From Streptomyces sp. SDr-06 (GTDB lineage: Bacteria > Actinomycetota > Actinomycetes > Streptomycetales > Streptomycetaceae): 64,000 nt of DNA. The stretch's first letter is position 1, and every line of letters starts with the position of its first letter. A program made the position numbers and the translations under genes. The notes below the pieces were generated by a model. The model saw nothing but the letters and a program-made list of their open reading frames with translations, was not told where the DNA came from and searched no databases. This document shows positions 55,141 through 63,951 of the stretch, piece after piece. The stretch spans positions 1 to 64,000 of the forward strand of contig NZ_QOLA01000031.1 in NCBI RefSeq assembly GCF_003324565.1, written 5' to 3'.

Positions 55141-55212
55141 GCGGGTGTAGTTCAGTAGTAGAACATCCCCCTTCCAGGGGGAAGGCGCAGTGTGCAATTC
55201 CTGTCACCCGCT
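55141..55212 (+). tRNA. tRNA-Gly (UCC), structurally non-canonical
   Basis: 72 nt. Acceptor GCGGGTG/CACCCGC and anticodon stem TCCCC/GGGGA with loop CTTCCAG (TCC) are sound. The D loop (AGTAGTA) lacks the G18-G19 pair and the T loop reads GTGCAATT instead of GTTC-type, with one bulged base in the T stem. These are elbow and EF-Tu/T-loop landmarks. Confidence 0.8.
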
Positions 55213-55290
55213 CTGCATTGCCTACCGACCATCTTTGTGGATCAGGTAGAGTAGTGCTCGCGCCGCCCAGTGAGAGCTGGTCGGAGGCAT

Positions 55291-55363
55291 GCGGACGTGG
55301 CTCAGTTGGTAGAGCATCACCTTGCCAAGGTGAGGGTCGCGAGTTCGAATCTCGTCGTCCGCT
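55291..55363 (+). tRNA. tRNA-Gly (GCC), copy 1
   Basis: 73 nt. Anticodon loop CTTGCCAAG with GCC; normal D (CAGTTGGTAGA) and T (GAGTTCGAATCTC) arms; TAGAGT -10 at 55247-55252. Confidence 0.93.
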
Positions 55364-55372
55364 CAGGAAGTA

Positions 55373-55405
55373 CGAAGGCCCCGGTTCATCGAACCGGGGC
55401 CTTCG
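55373..55405 (+). terminator. Terminator of the tRNA-Gly (GCC) copy 1
   Basis: Perfect 15-bp stem CGAAGGCCCCGGTTC and complement, loop ATC. Confidence 0.85.
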
Positions 55406-55494
55406 GCGTGTGCCGGTCCACTCCTGACATTTGTCATGGGCGGCGATGACACCGCGCACTGCCCCGCCCCCCGTTCCCGCGGAACGCTGGACGC

Positions 55495-56493
55495 ATGGCA
55501 GGCACAGCAGATGTGATCGAGGCCGAGGAGCTGCGGCGGACCTACGCCGGAGGCTTCGAGGCCGTGTCCGGAATTTCCTTCTCGGTGGCACGGGGCGAGC
55601 TCTTCGCGCTGCTCGGCACCAACGGCGCGGGCAAGACCTCCACCGTCGAACTCCTCGAAGGGCTCGCCCCGCCGAGCGGCGGCCGGGTCCGGGTGCTCGG
55701 GCACGACCCGTACACCGAGCGGGCCGCCGTGCGCCCCCGTACCGGCGTGATGCTCCAGGAGGGCGGCTTCCCCGCCGAGCTCACCGTCGCCGAGACCGTA
55801 CGGATGTGGGCGGGGTGCACCAGTGGGCTACCAGAAGGTACGCGGCGGAGCCGCTCGATGAGGGGCGGTGGCCGGGTGACGGGCGGGCCGTTGGACGAGG
55901 CGCTGGAACTCGTCGACCTGGGCCGGCGCTCCCAGGTGCGGGTGAAGCAGCTCTCCGGCGGTGAGAAGCGGCGGCTCGACCTGGCGCTCGCGCTGCTCTC
56001 GCGGCCCGAGGTGCTCTTCCTCGACGAGCCGACGACCGGCCTGGACGCGGAAGGGCGGCGCGCCACCTGGGAGTTGGTGCGGGCGCTGCGCGACGGCGGC
56101 ACGACCGTGCTCCTGACCACCCACTACCTGGAGGAGGCCGAGGCGCTCGCCGAGCGGCTCGCGATCCTGCACGAAGGGCGGATCGCGGCGAGCGGCCGCG
56201 TGGACGAGGTCGTCGCCGCCCAGCCCTCGCACATCGCCTTCGAGCTGCCCGACGGCTACCACCTCGGCGACCTTCCGCCGCTCGACCGGCTCGGCGTCAG
56301 CAGCCACGAGTCGGCCGGGCGCACCGTACGGCTGAGGACGCACCAGCTCCAACAGGCCGCCACCGGGCTGCTGTTGTGGGCCAGGGACAGCGGGGTCGAG
56401 CTGCGGGGGCTCGACGTGCGCTCCGCCTCGCTCGAAGAGGCGTTCTTGAAGATCGCGCAGGACCAGCGGCAGGAAGAGGAGACCGTTCGATGA
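55495..56493 (+). CDS. ABC transporter ATP-binding protein
   Basis: 332 residues, ABC-2/drug-exporter type. Walker A GTNGAGKT (41-48), signature LSGGEKRR (about 153-160), Walker B VLFLDEPTTGLD, and a switch His in LLTTHYLEE. The long C-terminal extension (about 235-332) resembles daunorubicin-resistance-type ATPases. Stop overlaps the permease ATG (ATGA). Confidence 0.92.
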   Translation: MAGTADVIEAEELRRTYAGGFEAVSGISFSVARGELFALLGTNGAGKTSTVELLEGLAPPSGGRVRVLGHDPYTERAAVRPRTGVMLQEGGFPAELTVAETVRMWAGCTSGLPEGTRRSRSMRGGGRVTGGPLDEALELVDLGRRSQVRVKQLSGGEKRRLDLALALLSRPEVLFLDEPTTGLDAEGRRATWELVRALRDGGTTVLLTTHYLEEAEALAERLAILHEGRIAASGRVDEVVAAQPSHIAFELPDGYHLGDLPPLDRLGVSSHESAGRTVRLRTHQLQQAATGLLLWARDSGVELRGLDVRSASLEEAFLKIAQDQRQEEETVR

Positions 56494-57305
56494 GCACCCT
56501 GGACGCGGTACGCGGTGCGGCCCTGGCCCCCCAGCGGGCCACGAAGGGCGCGGCGGACCGCATGAAGGCGCTCGGCCGCGCCGAACTCACCCTGCTGGGC
56601 CGCAACAAGTCCGCCCTGTTCACCGTCCTCGTCCTGCCGAGCCTGCTCACGGTCTCGATGTACTCGGCGGTCCACAGCCTCGACCTGAAGCAGACCGGGC
56701 TCACCGTCGGCACGGTGCTGCTGCCCGGCTCGCTCGGCTACGTCCTGCTGTTCGCGGTGTACTCGACGCTGAGCGGTGTCTACGTCGTACGCCGCGAGGA
56801 ACTCGTCCTGAAGCGGCTGCGCACCGGGGAGTTGCGGGATCTGGAGATCCTGGCGGGGGCGGCTCTGCCCGCGGTGCTCATCGGTCTCGCGCAGTCGGTG
56901 CTGCTCGCGGTGGGCGGCTCCGTCCTGATGGACGTGGCGGTGCCGGGCACGCTGTGGCTCGCGGTCGTCGGACTGCTGCTCGGCATGGTCCTGATGGGCG
57001 CGCTCGCCGCGGCCACCGCGGCGTTCACCCGGTCCGCCGAGGGCGCCCAGATCGCGGTCATGCCGCTGATGATGCTGTCGATCGCCGGCTCGGGCATGGT
57101 CGTACCGCTGGACGTGATGCCCGGACAGCTGGCCTCGGTCTGCGAACTGCTGCCGCTCACCCCGGTGGTGAGCCTGATCAGGGAGGGCTGGGCCGGGGGC
57201 GCGGGCCCGGGCGAGGTGCTGCGGCAGCTGCTCGTCATGGTTGTCTGGACGTTCATCGCGGTGTGGGCGGTGCGCAAGCGCTTCCGCTGGGAGCCGCGGC
57301 GCTGA
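56490..57305 (+). CDS. ABC-2 type permease
   Basis: 271 residues, six hydrophobic segments, typical ABC-2 exporter membrane subunit (LFTVLVLPSLLTVSMYSAV, GSLGYVLLFAVYSTLSG, LMMLSIAGSGMVVPLDVMP). ATG 56490 overlaps the ATPase stop. Confidence 0.88.
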   Translation: MSTLDAVRGAALAPQRATKGAADRMKALGRAELTLLGRNKSALFTVLVLPSLLTVSMYSAVHSLDLKQTGLTVGTVLLPGSLGYVLLFAVYSTLSGVYVVRREELVLKRLRTGELRDLEILAGAALPAVLIGLAQSVLLAVGGSVLMDVAVPGTLWLAVVGLLLGMVLMGALAAATAAFTRSAEGAQIAVMPLMMLSIAGSGMVVPLDVMPGQLASVCELLPLTPVVSLIREGWAGGAGPGEVLRQLLVMVVWTFIAVWAVRKRFRWEPRR

Positions 57306-57323
57306 GACGAGGGGGACGAGAGC

Positions 57324-58541
57324 GTGGTCGGCCGGATACGCGCGTGGTACCAACGCCACTGGCGGGACCGCAGCAGGGTCGAACAGGTCGAAACGCAGAG
57401 CCGGCTGATCTGGCGGTGCACGACGTGGTTCTTCTTCCTCAGCTGGGAAGTGCCGTTCCTGCTCCAGGACCTGCGCCGCGACCCCCTGCCGCTCACCCTC
57501 GCGGTGGCGACGCTCGCCACCGGCACGGTGCAGGCCTATCAGGGCATCCGGGCCCACCGCGTCGCGCTGGACCGGTACCTGGGGCGCCCCGCCGAGCCGC
57601 GCCGACCGCTCGTGCTGGCCGGTGCGCTCTGCCTGCTCTCGCTCGCCCTGCTGGCCGGGCTGTACGCGGCGCACGGCGTCAAGGAGAGCGAGCTCATCCT
57701 GATCGTGCTCTACATCGTGCTGCCGTTGGGCATGACGTACAGCATGCTCACCACGCCGTGGAAGTTCCTCGGGCGGTTCGCCCTGCTCGCGCTGCCGACG
57801 GCGGCGGTGTTCGCGGCGGCCGGAGTGCGCGGCGGCCACCTGCTCGCGCTGGCCCTGGTGGTCGCCCTGTCCGGCAGCTACCTGCTGCTGATGTCGCGCT
57901 GCGGGGCCTGGACGCTTTCGATGATGTGGGAGTCGGACCGGGCCCGGCAGACCGAGGCGCGCCTGGCCGTCGCCGAGGAGCGGCTGCGCTTCGGGCGGGA
58001 CATGCACGACGTGCTCGGCCGCAATCTCGCCGTCATCGCGCTCAAGGCCGAGCTCGCCGTCCAGCTCGCCCAGCGCGGCCGGCCCGAGGCGGTGGCGCAG
58101 ATGGTGGAGGTGCAGCGCATCGCCCAGGAATCGCAGAAAGAGGTACGGGAAGTGGTGCGCGGCTATCGCGAGGCGGACCTCGGGGTCGAGATCGAGGGCG
58201 CCCGGGGCGTCCTGGAGGCGGCCGGCATCGGCTGCGACTACAGCGGGCCCGCCGACGGGCTGAGCGTCGAGGCGCAGTCGGCGCTCGGCTGGGTGGTGCG
58301 CGAGGCCACCACCAACGTGCTGCGGCACGGCGACGCCCGCGGCGTGGTGATCCGGCTCGCCGTCGCCGAGCACACCGCGACGCTGGTCGTCGAGAACGAC
58401 GGCGTACCGGAGCGGCCGGCCCACGCCCCCGGCTCGGGCCTCGCCGGACTGCGCGAACGGCTGGCCGCGCTGGGCGGCACCCTGGAGGCGGGGCCGGTCG
58501 GCGGCGGGCTGTTCCGGCTGACCGCGGAGGTGCCCCGATGA
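57324..58541 (+). CDS. Sensor histidine kinase (DesK/NarX-type)
   Basis: 405 residues. About five or six transmembrane segments in 30-190, then a HisKA_3 dimerisation helix with the phospho-acceptor His228 (FGRDMHDVLGRNLAVIALKAEL), and a compact HATPase (EATTNVLRHG, ENDGV, GSGLAGLRERLAALGG). Membrane-embedded sensing, as in DesK. GTG 57324 with GGGGG upstream; 18 bases after the permease stop. Confidence 0.92.
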   Translation: MVGRIRAWYQRHWRDRSRVEQVETQSRLIWRCTTWFFFLSWEVPFLLQDLRRDPLPLTLAVATLATGTVQAYQGIRAHRVALDRYLGRPAEPRRPLVLAGALCLLSLALLAGLYAAHGVKESELILIVLYIVLPLGMTYSMLTTPWKFLGRFALLALPTAAVFAAAGVRGGHLLALALVVALSGSYLLLMSRCGAWTLSMMWESDRARQTEARLAVAEERLRFGRDMHDVLGRNLAVIALKAELAVQLAQRGRPEAVAQMVEVQRIAQESQKEVREVVRGYREADLGVEIEGARGVLEAAGIGCDYSGPADGLSVEAQSALGWVVREATTNVLRHGDARGVVIRLAVAEHTATLVVENDGVPERPAHAPGSGLAGLRERLAALGGTLEAGPVGGGLFRLTAEVPR

Positions 58542-59149
58542 GCCGGGTGCGGGTGCTGCTCGCCGACGACGAGCATCTGATCCGGGGCGCGCTCGCCGCG
58601 CTGCTCGGTCTCGAGGACGATCTGGAGGTGGTCGCGGAGGCCGCGTCCGGGCCCGAGGCGCTCGCCATGGCGCGGGCCCACCGGCCCGATGTGGCGGTCC
58701 TCGATCTGGAGATGCCGGGTGCGGACGGTGTGACAGTGGCCACAAGGCTGCGCAGCGAGCTGCCGTCCTGCCGGACCATGATCGTGACCAGTCACGGGCG
58801 CCCCGGGCACCTCAAGCGGGCGCTCACGGCGGGGGTGCGGGGCTTCGTCCCGAAGACCGTCAGCGCCCAGCGCCTCGCCGAGATCATCAGGTCCGTGCAG
58901 GCCGGAAACCGTTATGTGGACCCGGAGTTGGCGGCCGACGCGATCTCGGCCGGGGACTCCCCGCTGACCGCGCGCGAGGCCGAGGTGCTCGGGTTCGCGG
59001 CCGACGGGGCGCCCGTCGCGGAGATCGCCGAGCGGGCCGCGCTGTCGCAGGGGACGGTGCGCAACTACCTCTCGTCGGCCGCCGCCAAACTGGGGGCGGA
59101 GAACCGTCACACGGCGGTGCGTCTCGCCCGCGAGCGAGGTTGGGTATAG
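58538..59149 (+). CDS. NarL/LuxR-type response regulator
   Basis: 203 residues. Receiver domain with phospho-Asp56 (VAVLDLEMPG) and a LuxR-type HTH (about 138-200, LTAREAEVLGFAADG, LSQGTVRNYLSSAAAKLG). Translationally coupled to the kinase (ATGA). Likely controls the linked exporter. Confidence 0.92.
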   Translation: MSRVRVLLADDEHLIRGALAALLGLEDDLEVVAEAASGPEALAMARAHRPDVAVLDLEMPGADGVTVATRLRSELPSCRTMIVTSHGRPGHLKRALTAGVRGFVPKTVSAQRLAEIIRSVQAGNRYVDPELAADAISAGDSPLTAREAEVLGFAADGAPVAEIAERAALSQGTVRNYLSSAAAKLGAENRHTAVRLARERGWV

Positions 59150-59150
59150 T
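59145..59150 (+). promoter_or_regulatory. -10 of tRNA-Gly copy 2 overlapping the response-regulator stop
   Basis: TATAGT at 59145-59150 spans the TAG stop codon (59147-59149) and lies 22 bases before the tRNA. Confidence 0.5.
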
Positions 59151-59171
59151 GGTCTCCGCGCCACGGCGCAT

Positions 59172-59244
<73 letters not shown>

Positions 59245-59251
59245 CAGAAGG

Positions 59252-59284
59252 AGAAGCCCCCCGGCCATCGGCCGGGGGGCTTCT
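59252..59284 (+). terminator. Terminator of tRNA-Gly copy 2, facing purC
   Basis: 15-bp stem AGAAGCCCCCCGGCC and complement, loop ATC; may also serve purC from the other side. Confidence 0.8.
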
Positions 59285-59290
59285 TCGTGC

Positions 59291-60190
59291 TCACGACCAG
59301 CTGGTCCCGGTGAGCCGCTCGTACGCCTCGACGTACTTGGCCCGGGTCGCGTCCACGACCTCCTGCGGCAGCGGGGGCGGCGGCCGCTCGCTGGTGCGGT
59401 CCCAGCCGGAGGCCGGCGAGGTCAGCCAGTCGCGGACGTACTGCTTGTCGTAGGAGGGCTGGTCCCGGCCCGGCTCCCAGGTCGCGGCCGGCCAGAAGCG
59501 CGAGGAGTCCGGGGTGAGCACCTCGTCGGCGATGACGAGCTCCTCGCCCGCGAAGCCGAACTCGAACTTGGTGTCCGCGAGGATGATGCCGCGCTCGCGC
59601 GCGATGTCGCGGGCCCGGCCGTACACGGCGAGGGTGGCCTGGCGCAGCTGGGCGGCGGTCTCGGCGCCGATCTGGCGGGCCACCTCCTCGTAGCTCACGT
59701 TCTCGTCGTGGTCGCCGACGGCGGCCTTGGTGGCGGGCGTGAAGATCGGCGCGGGCAGCTCGGAGCCGTTGGCCAGGCCCTCGGGCAGCGCGAGGCCGCA
59801 CACCGTACGGGACTGGTGGTACTCGGCCAGGCCGGACCCGGCGAGATAGCCGCGGGCGACGCACTCCACCGGGACCATCGCGAGCGAGCGGCACACCAGG
59901 GTGCGGCCCGCCCAGTCGGCGGGGGCGCCCTCGGGGAGCTCCTCGGAGATGACGTGGTTGGGCACGAGGTCGGCGAGCAGGTCGAACCACCACAGCGACA
60001 GCTGGGTGAGCACCCGGCCCTTGTCGGGGATCTCGGTGGGCAGCACCCAGTCGTACGCGGACAGCCGGTCGCTGGCGACCATCAGGAGGTCGCCCGCCTC
60101 GTTCTGATAGAGGTCACGCACCTTGCCCGTGTGGAGGTGGGTCAGGCCCGGCACCTGAAGCGGCTCGGGCTTTTCTACGAATCCGGACAC
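59291..60190 (-). CDS. purC: SAICAR synthase (phosphoribosylaminoimidazole-succinocarboxamide synthase)
   Basis: 299 residues. Eighth step: CAIR plus aspartate and ATP to SAICAR. HLHTGKVRDLYQ, ASDRLSAYDWVLPTEIPDKG, and VECVARGYLAGSG motifs are diagnostic. GTG 60188-60190 with GGAGG 4 nt upstream. Confidence 0.95.
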   Translation of the reverse strand: MSGFVEKPEPLQVPGLTHLHTGKVRDLYQNEAGDLLMVASDRLSAYDWVLPTEIPDKGRVLTQLSLWWFDLLADLVPNHVISEELPEGAPADWAGRTLVCRSLAMVPVECVARGYLAGSGLAEYHQSRTVCGLALPEGLANGSELPAPIFTPATKAAVGDHDENVSYEEVARQIGAETAAQLRQATLAVYGRARDIARERGIILADTKFEFGFAGEELVIADEVLTPDSSRFWPAATWEPGRDQPSYDKQYVRDWLTSPASGWDRTSERPPPPLPQEVVDATRAKYVEAYERLTGTSWS

Positions 60191-60243
60191 GGTTCCTCCG
60201 CGTAGGTTGATCCAGGAGCGTTCCGATTCTCTCGCATGCGGGC

Positions 60244-60263
60244 GGGCCCCGCGGTCGCGGGGC
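60244..60263 (-). terminator. Terminator of the DMFase-like gene
   Basis: 9-bp stem GGCCCCGCG/CGCGGGGCC, loop GT. Confidence 0.65.
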
Positions 60264-60285
60264 CGGTCGCGCGGGCCCGGCCGGG

Positions 60286-61776
60286 TCAGTCCCGCTTGCA
60301 GATGCGGTCGAGGAGGTTGGCCGTGGCCCGCTGGATCCGGGCGTCCACGTGGCCGGGCCGGTCGAGCGCCGGTGACCAGGCGAACGTGCCCGACGCGAAG
60401 ACGAGCGCGCCGGAGGGGGACCGGTACAGGGACGTCTCCTGGTGCCGGACGTTCTGCTCGCCGTCCCGGTAGGGGGAGTGGGCGAGCAGGATGCGGTCCT
60501 GGTGCTCGGGCAGCGCGGTGCGCGGGTAGTAGCGGTCGGCCTCGCCCGCGACCAGCCCCTCGATCTCGTCGCCGTCCCCGGCCCCGGTCGCCTCCCACAG
60601 CCAGTGGTCGGCATTGCGTACGACCAGGGGGTACGGCTCGGGGACGCGGCCCGCGTACTGGATGCCCAGGAGCTGTTGCTCGGGCCTGGCGACCTCGCGC
60701 CACAGGGCGGGGCGGCCGGGGCCGCGGCGCTTGCGGCAGGTCAGCAGGCGGTCGGGCACCCCGGACGGCGAGGGCCCCAACTCCACCTGCCAGTAGAGGG
60801 AGTTGGCGGAGAGGAAGACCAGTGAGGTGCCGCCGTCGCGGGCCAGCTCGACGCTGCGGCGCATCGGGGCCGACCAGTACTCGTCGTGGCCGGGGAAGAC
60901 GAGGCCGCGGTAGCGGGTGGGGTCCACGCGGCCCGCGTGCAGGTCGCGGGCGTCCGCGTAGGCGAGGTCGTAGCCGTAGCGCTCGGCCCAGCGGATGAAG
61001 TCGTAGGCGTGGCCGACGTGCAGGGGCAGGCCCGCGCCCGCGTAGGGGCGGTCGAAGGAGACGGTGATCGCCGCGTCCTCCTCGCCGAGCAGCCGGCCCT
61101 CCTCGTCCCAGGCGTGGTAGAGGCTGGCGCCGGTGCGGCCGTCCTCCGGGTACAGGTTGTACGCCTGCCAGGTGATGTCGGGCAGCAGCAGGAGCAGATC
61201 GGCGGGGTGGCCGTCGCGGACGGTGAACGGGATGTGCGAGCGGTAGCCGTCGGCGGTGGTCAGCACGGCGACATGGGCGCCGACCGAGGCGTGCGAGGGC
61301 ACCTGGTAGCGCCAGGACTGCCACCAGTGGTGGCAGGAGACCGTCCGGTCGGCCGCCAGCGGCGGGGGCTGGACGATTCCGGAGAGCCGGGGGCTGGTGG
61401 CGATCTTCGCGGCCCCGTCGCCGCCGTAGTGCCCGATCCGGTAGACGTCGACGGTGAACTGCTGCGGGGGGTCCACGGTGATGTGGAAGTCGATGGCCTC
61501 CCCGGGCTCGACGGCCCCGCTGGAGGCGAACCCCTTGATCTGCTGGCGTACGTCGTCGGCGGTGCGCGGGCCGGTCACCCGGGCGGTGCTGCGCGGGGTG
61601 CCGCGCTGGACCGGGACGTGGTCGACGTACCAGGGCACCACGTGCCCGGTGTCGTCGAAGTACGTCTCGCTGCCCCGGAGCCAGGGCAGCGGGCCCTGCC
61701 CGAAGGGGTCCGAGACGGCGTGCGCGAGGGCACCGGACTCCCAGCGCCGGATGTGCTCCGACCGTTCCACCCCCAT
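60286..61776 (-). CDS. N,N-dimethylformamidase beta-subunit-like protein
   Basis: 496 residues, ATG 61776, GGAGGG 7 nt upstream. The large beta-subunit-like domain of bacterial DMFases: VDVYRIGHYGGDGA near the N-terminus, WQAYNLYPEDGRTGASLY, and LVFPGHDEYWSAPMRR. No signal peptide. No partner small subunit is adjacent, so amide hydrolysis is not assured; role unknown. Confidence 0.8.
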   Translation of the reverse strand: MGVERSEHIRRWESGALAHAVSDPFGQGPLPWLRGSETYFDDTGHVVPWYVDHVPVQRGTPRSTARVTGPRTADDVRQQIKGFASSGAVEPGEAIDFHITVDPPQQFTVDVYRIGHYGGDGAAKIATSPRLSGIVQPPPLAADRTVSCHHWWQSWRYQVPSHASVGAHVAVLTTADGYRSHIPFTVRDGHPADLLLLLPDITWQAYNLYPEDGRTGASLYHAWDEEGRLLGEEDAAITVSFDRPYAGAGLPLHVGHAYDFIRWAERYGYDLAYADARDLHAGRVDPTRYRGLVFPGHDEYWSAPMRRSVELARDGGTSLVFLSANSLYWQVELGPSPSGVPDRLLTCRKRRGPGRPALWREVARPEQQLLGIQYAGRVPEPYPLVVRNADHWLWEATGAGDGDEIEGLVAGEADRYYPRTALPEHQDRILLAHSPYRDGEQNVRHQETSLYRSPSGALVFASGTFAWSPALDRPGHVDARIQRATANLLDRICKRD

Positions 61777-61860
61777 GTCACTTCCCTCCCTCGATCCCCC
61801 GCGACACCAGTGATGCGGCCGCGATCCGCCGCCTGTCCGCTACCGGTCCCCAGCACATCA

Positions 61861-61922
61861 CATAACGCACGCACTCCGTCACCGTTCGTCGCGAATTGAC
61901 GTTAAGGGGAATTCGGTATTCC
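61861..61922. promoter_or_regulatory. Inverted repeat upstream of the DMFase-like gene
   Basis: GGAAT-TCGGT-ATTCC (61908-61922) beside TTGACG (61896-61901). Possible operator; orientation of any promoter is unclear. Confidence 0.3.
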
Positions 61923-62000
61923 GGATGCCTGGGGACGAACTCGGTGTACTGGGGGGCCTGTTGGGGGCGTGGCGGGGGTGAGCGGCCCGCGGAGGGGCCC

Positions 62001-63674
62001 TCAGACCAGCCGCACCGGCTTCTCCGGGCGGATGCCCACCGTGGCCAGCCACGCGCGCAGGTCCTCCGCGTCGCCGTCCTCGACCAGGGTCAGGACGGGC
62101 GAGGCCAGGTCCGAGCGGCGTACGTCGTCGATGAGGAGCGAGGGGCCGTCCAGCCAGTCGAGCCCGGGCAGCGCGCCCGCCGTGTCGACCGCGGCGCAGC
62201 ACACCATCGCGGTCACGTGGTCGGCGAGCAGCTCGCGGCCGGTGCGAGGGGGCTGGAGCGGGAAGAGCGGTATCGCGTCGGCTCCCCAGGGCTCCGGGCC
62301 CGGCGCGGGCGGCGCGGACGCGGCCTCCTCGACGGCCACCTCCGCCGCGATCCGGTCGGCGAGGTGCTCCGCGGCCTCCCCGTCGGAGGCGGTGAGGTGG
62401 TCGATGACGCGGGCGAGCGTCGGGGCGGCGGGCTCCGCGTCACGGCGCTCGCCCAGCGCGTCAAGCACCCGGTGCAGCCGGGCGGCCTCGGTGCGCCACT
62501 TGCGGTCGACGACCTCCTCCGGATACGCCGTCCAGTCGACCGGCGCCCAGTCGGGGCCGGGCTCGGCGGGACCGCCGTGGAAGAGCCGGGCGGCGAGCAG
62601 CGAGGTCGCCTCGTCGGCGACTCCGGGCTCCTCCAGCAGGTCACAGGCCGGGCGCTCGCCGAGCCGGGAGGTGAACCCCTCGGCGAGGCGGTCGCGCCGG
62701 GACAGCTCGGTGAGCGCCGAGACCACGCCCGCGTCGAGCCGGGAGGGCCAGCGCCCCATCCGCCAGGCGGGCAGCGCGACCCGGGTCAGCAGCCGGTCCC
62801 AGCCCGCGTACGCGAGCCCGACCTGCTCCTGGGCGACGATGCGCACCCCGTAGTCCACCGCCTGGGCGCGCTCGGACGCGGCGGCCGCGACCCCGCGCTC
62901 CATCTCGGCGGCGTGCACCCGGCACCCGCGCAGGAGCAGCCGGGCCACCGAGCCGACGAAGCCCAGCGCGACGCGCCGCACCGGGCCGAGCCCGGGCCTG
63001 CCCGCCACGCCGACGGCCGCGTCGAGGCCGCGTACGAACCGGCGAGCCGCGGCTATGTCGGGGTGGGCGGAGGGGCCCGTACCGGCGACGACGGGGGCGA
63101 GGATCGCCCGGAGCTCGCCGACGCGCATCCACCACATGAAGGGCGAGCCGATGACCAGGACCGGCGCGGCCGGCACCCGCCGGGCACGAACGGAGCGGGC
63201 GTCGGCCGCGCCCCGTATGAAGCGAGCGGGCATCGCCCCCCGGCCGGTGGCGGTGTGCGCCGGATGTGTGCGGTCCTCCAGCCAGCTGTCGCAGTCCGGA
63301 GTCAGGGCTATCGCGGAGGGCGGGGGCACGTCGAGCCGCTCGGCCAGGTCTCTGACCAGGCGGTACAGATCGGGGGCGGCCGATTCGGCGAGGTCCACCG
63401 TGGGGGAAAGGGCCGGTCTGGCCCGGACGATCACCACCGCGACCACGGCCGCGAGCAGCAGCACCACCAGCGCGGTCGCGGTGACCGCCCAGCGCGTGGT
63501 GTCCCAGCCGCTGCCGTCGATGCGGCCCTGCGCCGCGGCGACGAGCAGCACGACGGCGACGGCCGCGGGCACCAGGGCCACGGCCAGCGCCCTGCTGCGG
63601 ATGCGCAGCACGGCGAGAGCCCGCGAGCGCGCATGCTGCGCACCCACCTCTCCACCCATTCCGGTACCGGACAC
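62001..63674 (-). CDS. Degenerate M48-peptidase-like membrane protein
   Basis: 557 residues from GTG 63672-63674. Two transmembrane segments (about 30-50 and 62-85). The following region (DLAERLDVPPPSAIALTPDC, then PVLVIGSPFMWWMRVGEL) aligns by pattern with the stretch before the zinc site of M48 peptidases. The expected HExxH is replaced by APVVAG in the same position. Likely a pseudoprotease; function unknown. ATG 63659 is an alternative start. Confidence 0.6.
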   Translation of the reverse strand: MSGTGMGGEVGAQHARSRALAVLRIRSRALAVALVPAAVAVVLLVAAAQGRIDGSGWDTTRWAVTATALVVLLLAAVVAVVIVRARPALSPTVDLAESAAPDLYRLVRDLAERLDVPPPSAIALTPDCDSWLEDRTHPAHTATGRGAMPARFIRGAADARSVRARRVPAAPVLVIGSPFMWWMRVGELRAILAPVVAGTGPSAHPDIAAARRFVRGLDAAVGVAGRPGLGPVRRVALGFVGSVARLLLRGCRVHAAEMERGVAAAASERAQAVDYGVRIVAQEQVGLAYAGWDRLLTRVALPAWRMGRWPSRLDAGVVSALTELSRRDRLAEGFTSRLGERPACDLLEEPGVADEATSLLAARLFHGGPAEPGPDWAPVDWTAYPEEVVDRKWRTEAARLHRVLDALGERRDAEPAAPTLARVIDHLTASDGEAAEHLADRIAAEVAVEEAASAPPAPGPEPWGADAIPLFPLQPPRTGRELLADHVTAMVCCAAVDTAGALPGLDWLDGPSLLIDDVRRSDLASPVLTLVEDGDAEDLRAWLATVGIRPEKPVRLV

Positions 63675-63951
63675 GGTCGGACGTCACCCCCTCTGCGCTG
63701 CGGCGGCGTTGCTCACTCCCCCACTGTGGCACCCGCCACTGACATCGCAATGCCGGTGGGCCAAGTGCCGGAACGCCTTCGCCGCACCCTAGTTGGGGGT
63801 TCGGCAGGAGTCATCCGGATGGGCCAGCCGTCACTCGATGGAATGGCTTTGGGCAAAGGTGCGGTTTGTTCCGGACCGGGTCCCGGAGCTCCGCGGGCCG
63901 GACGCCGCAGGGCCCGGCGAAGAACCGGGGCCCCGCGGAAAGTGGCCGGGT
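63675..63951. other. Intergenic region before purD
   Basis: 277 bases; an imperfect GC-rich hairpin around 63905-63937 may terminate purD. Nothing else seen. Confidence 0.4.
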
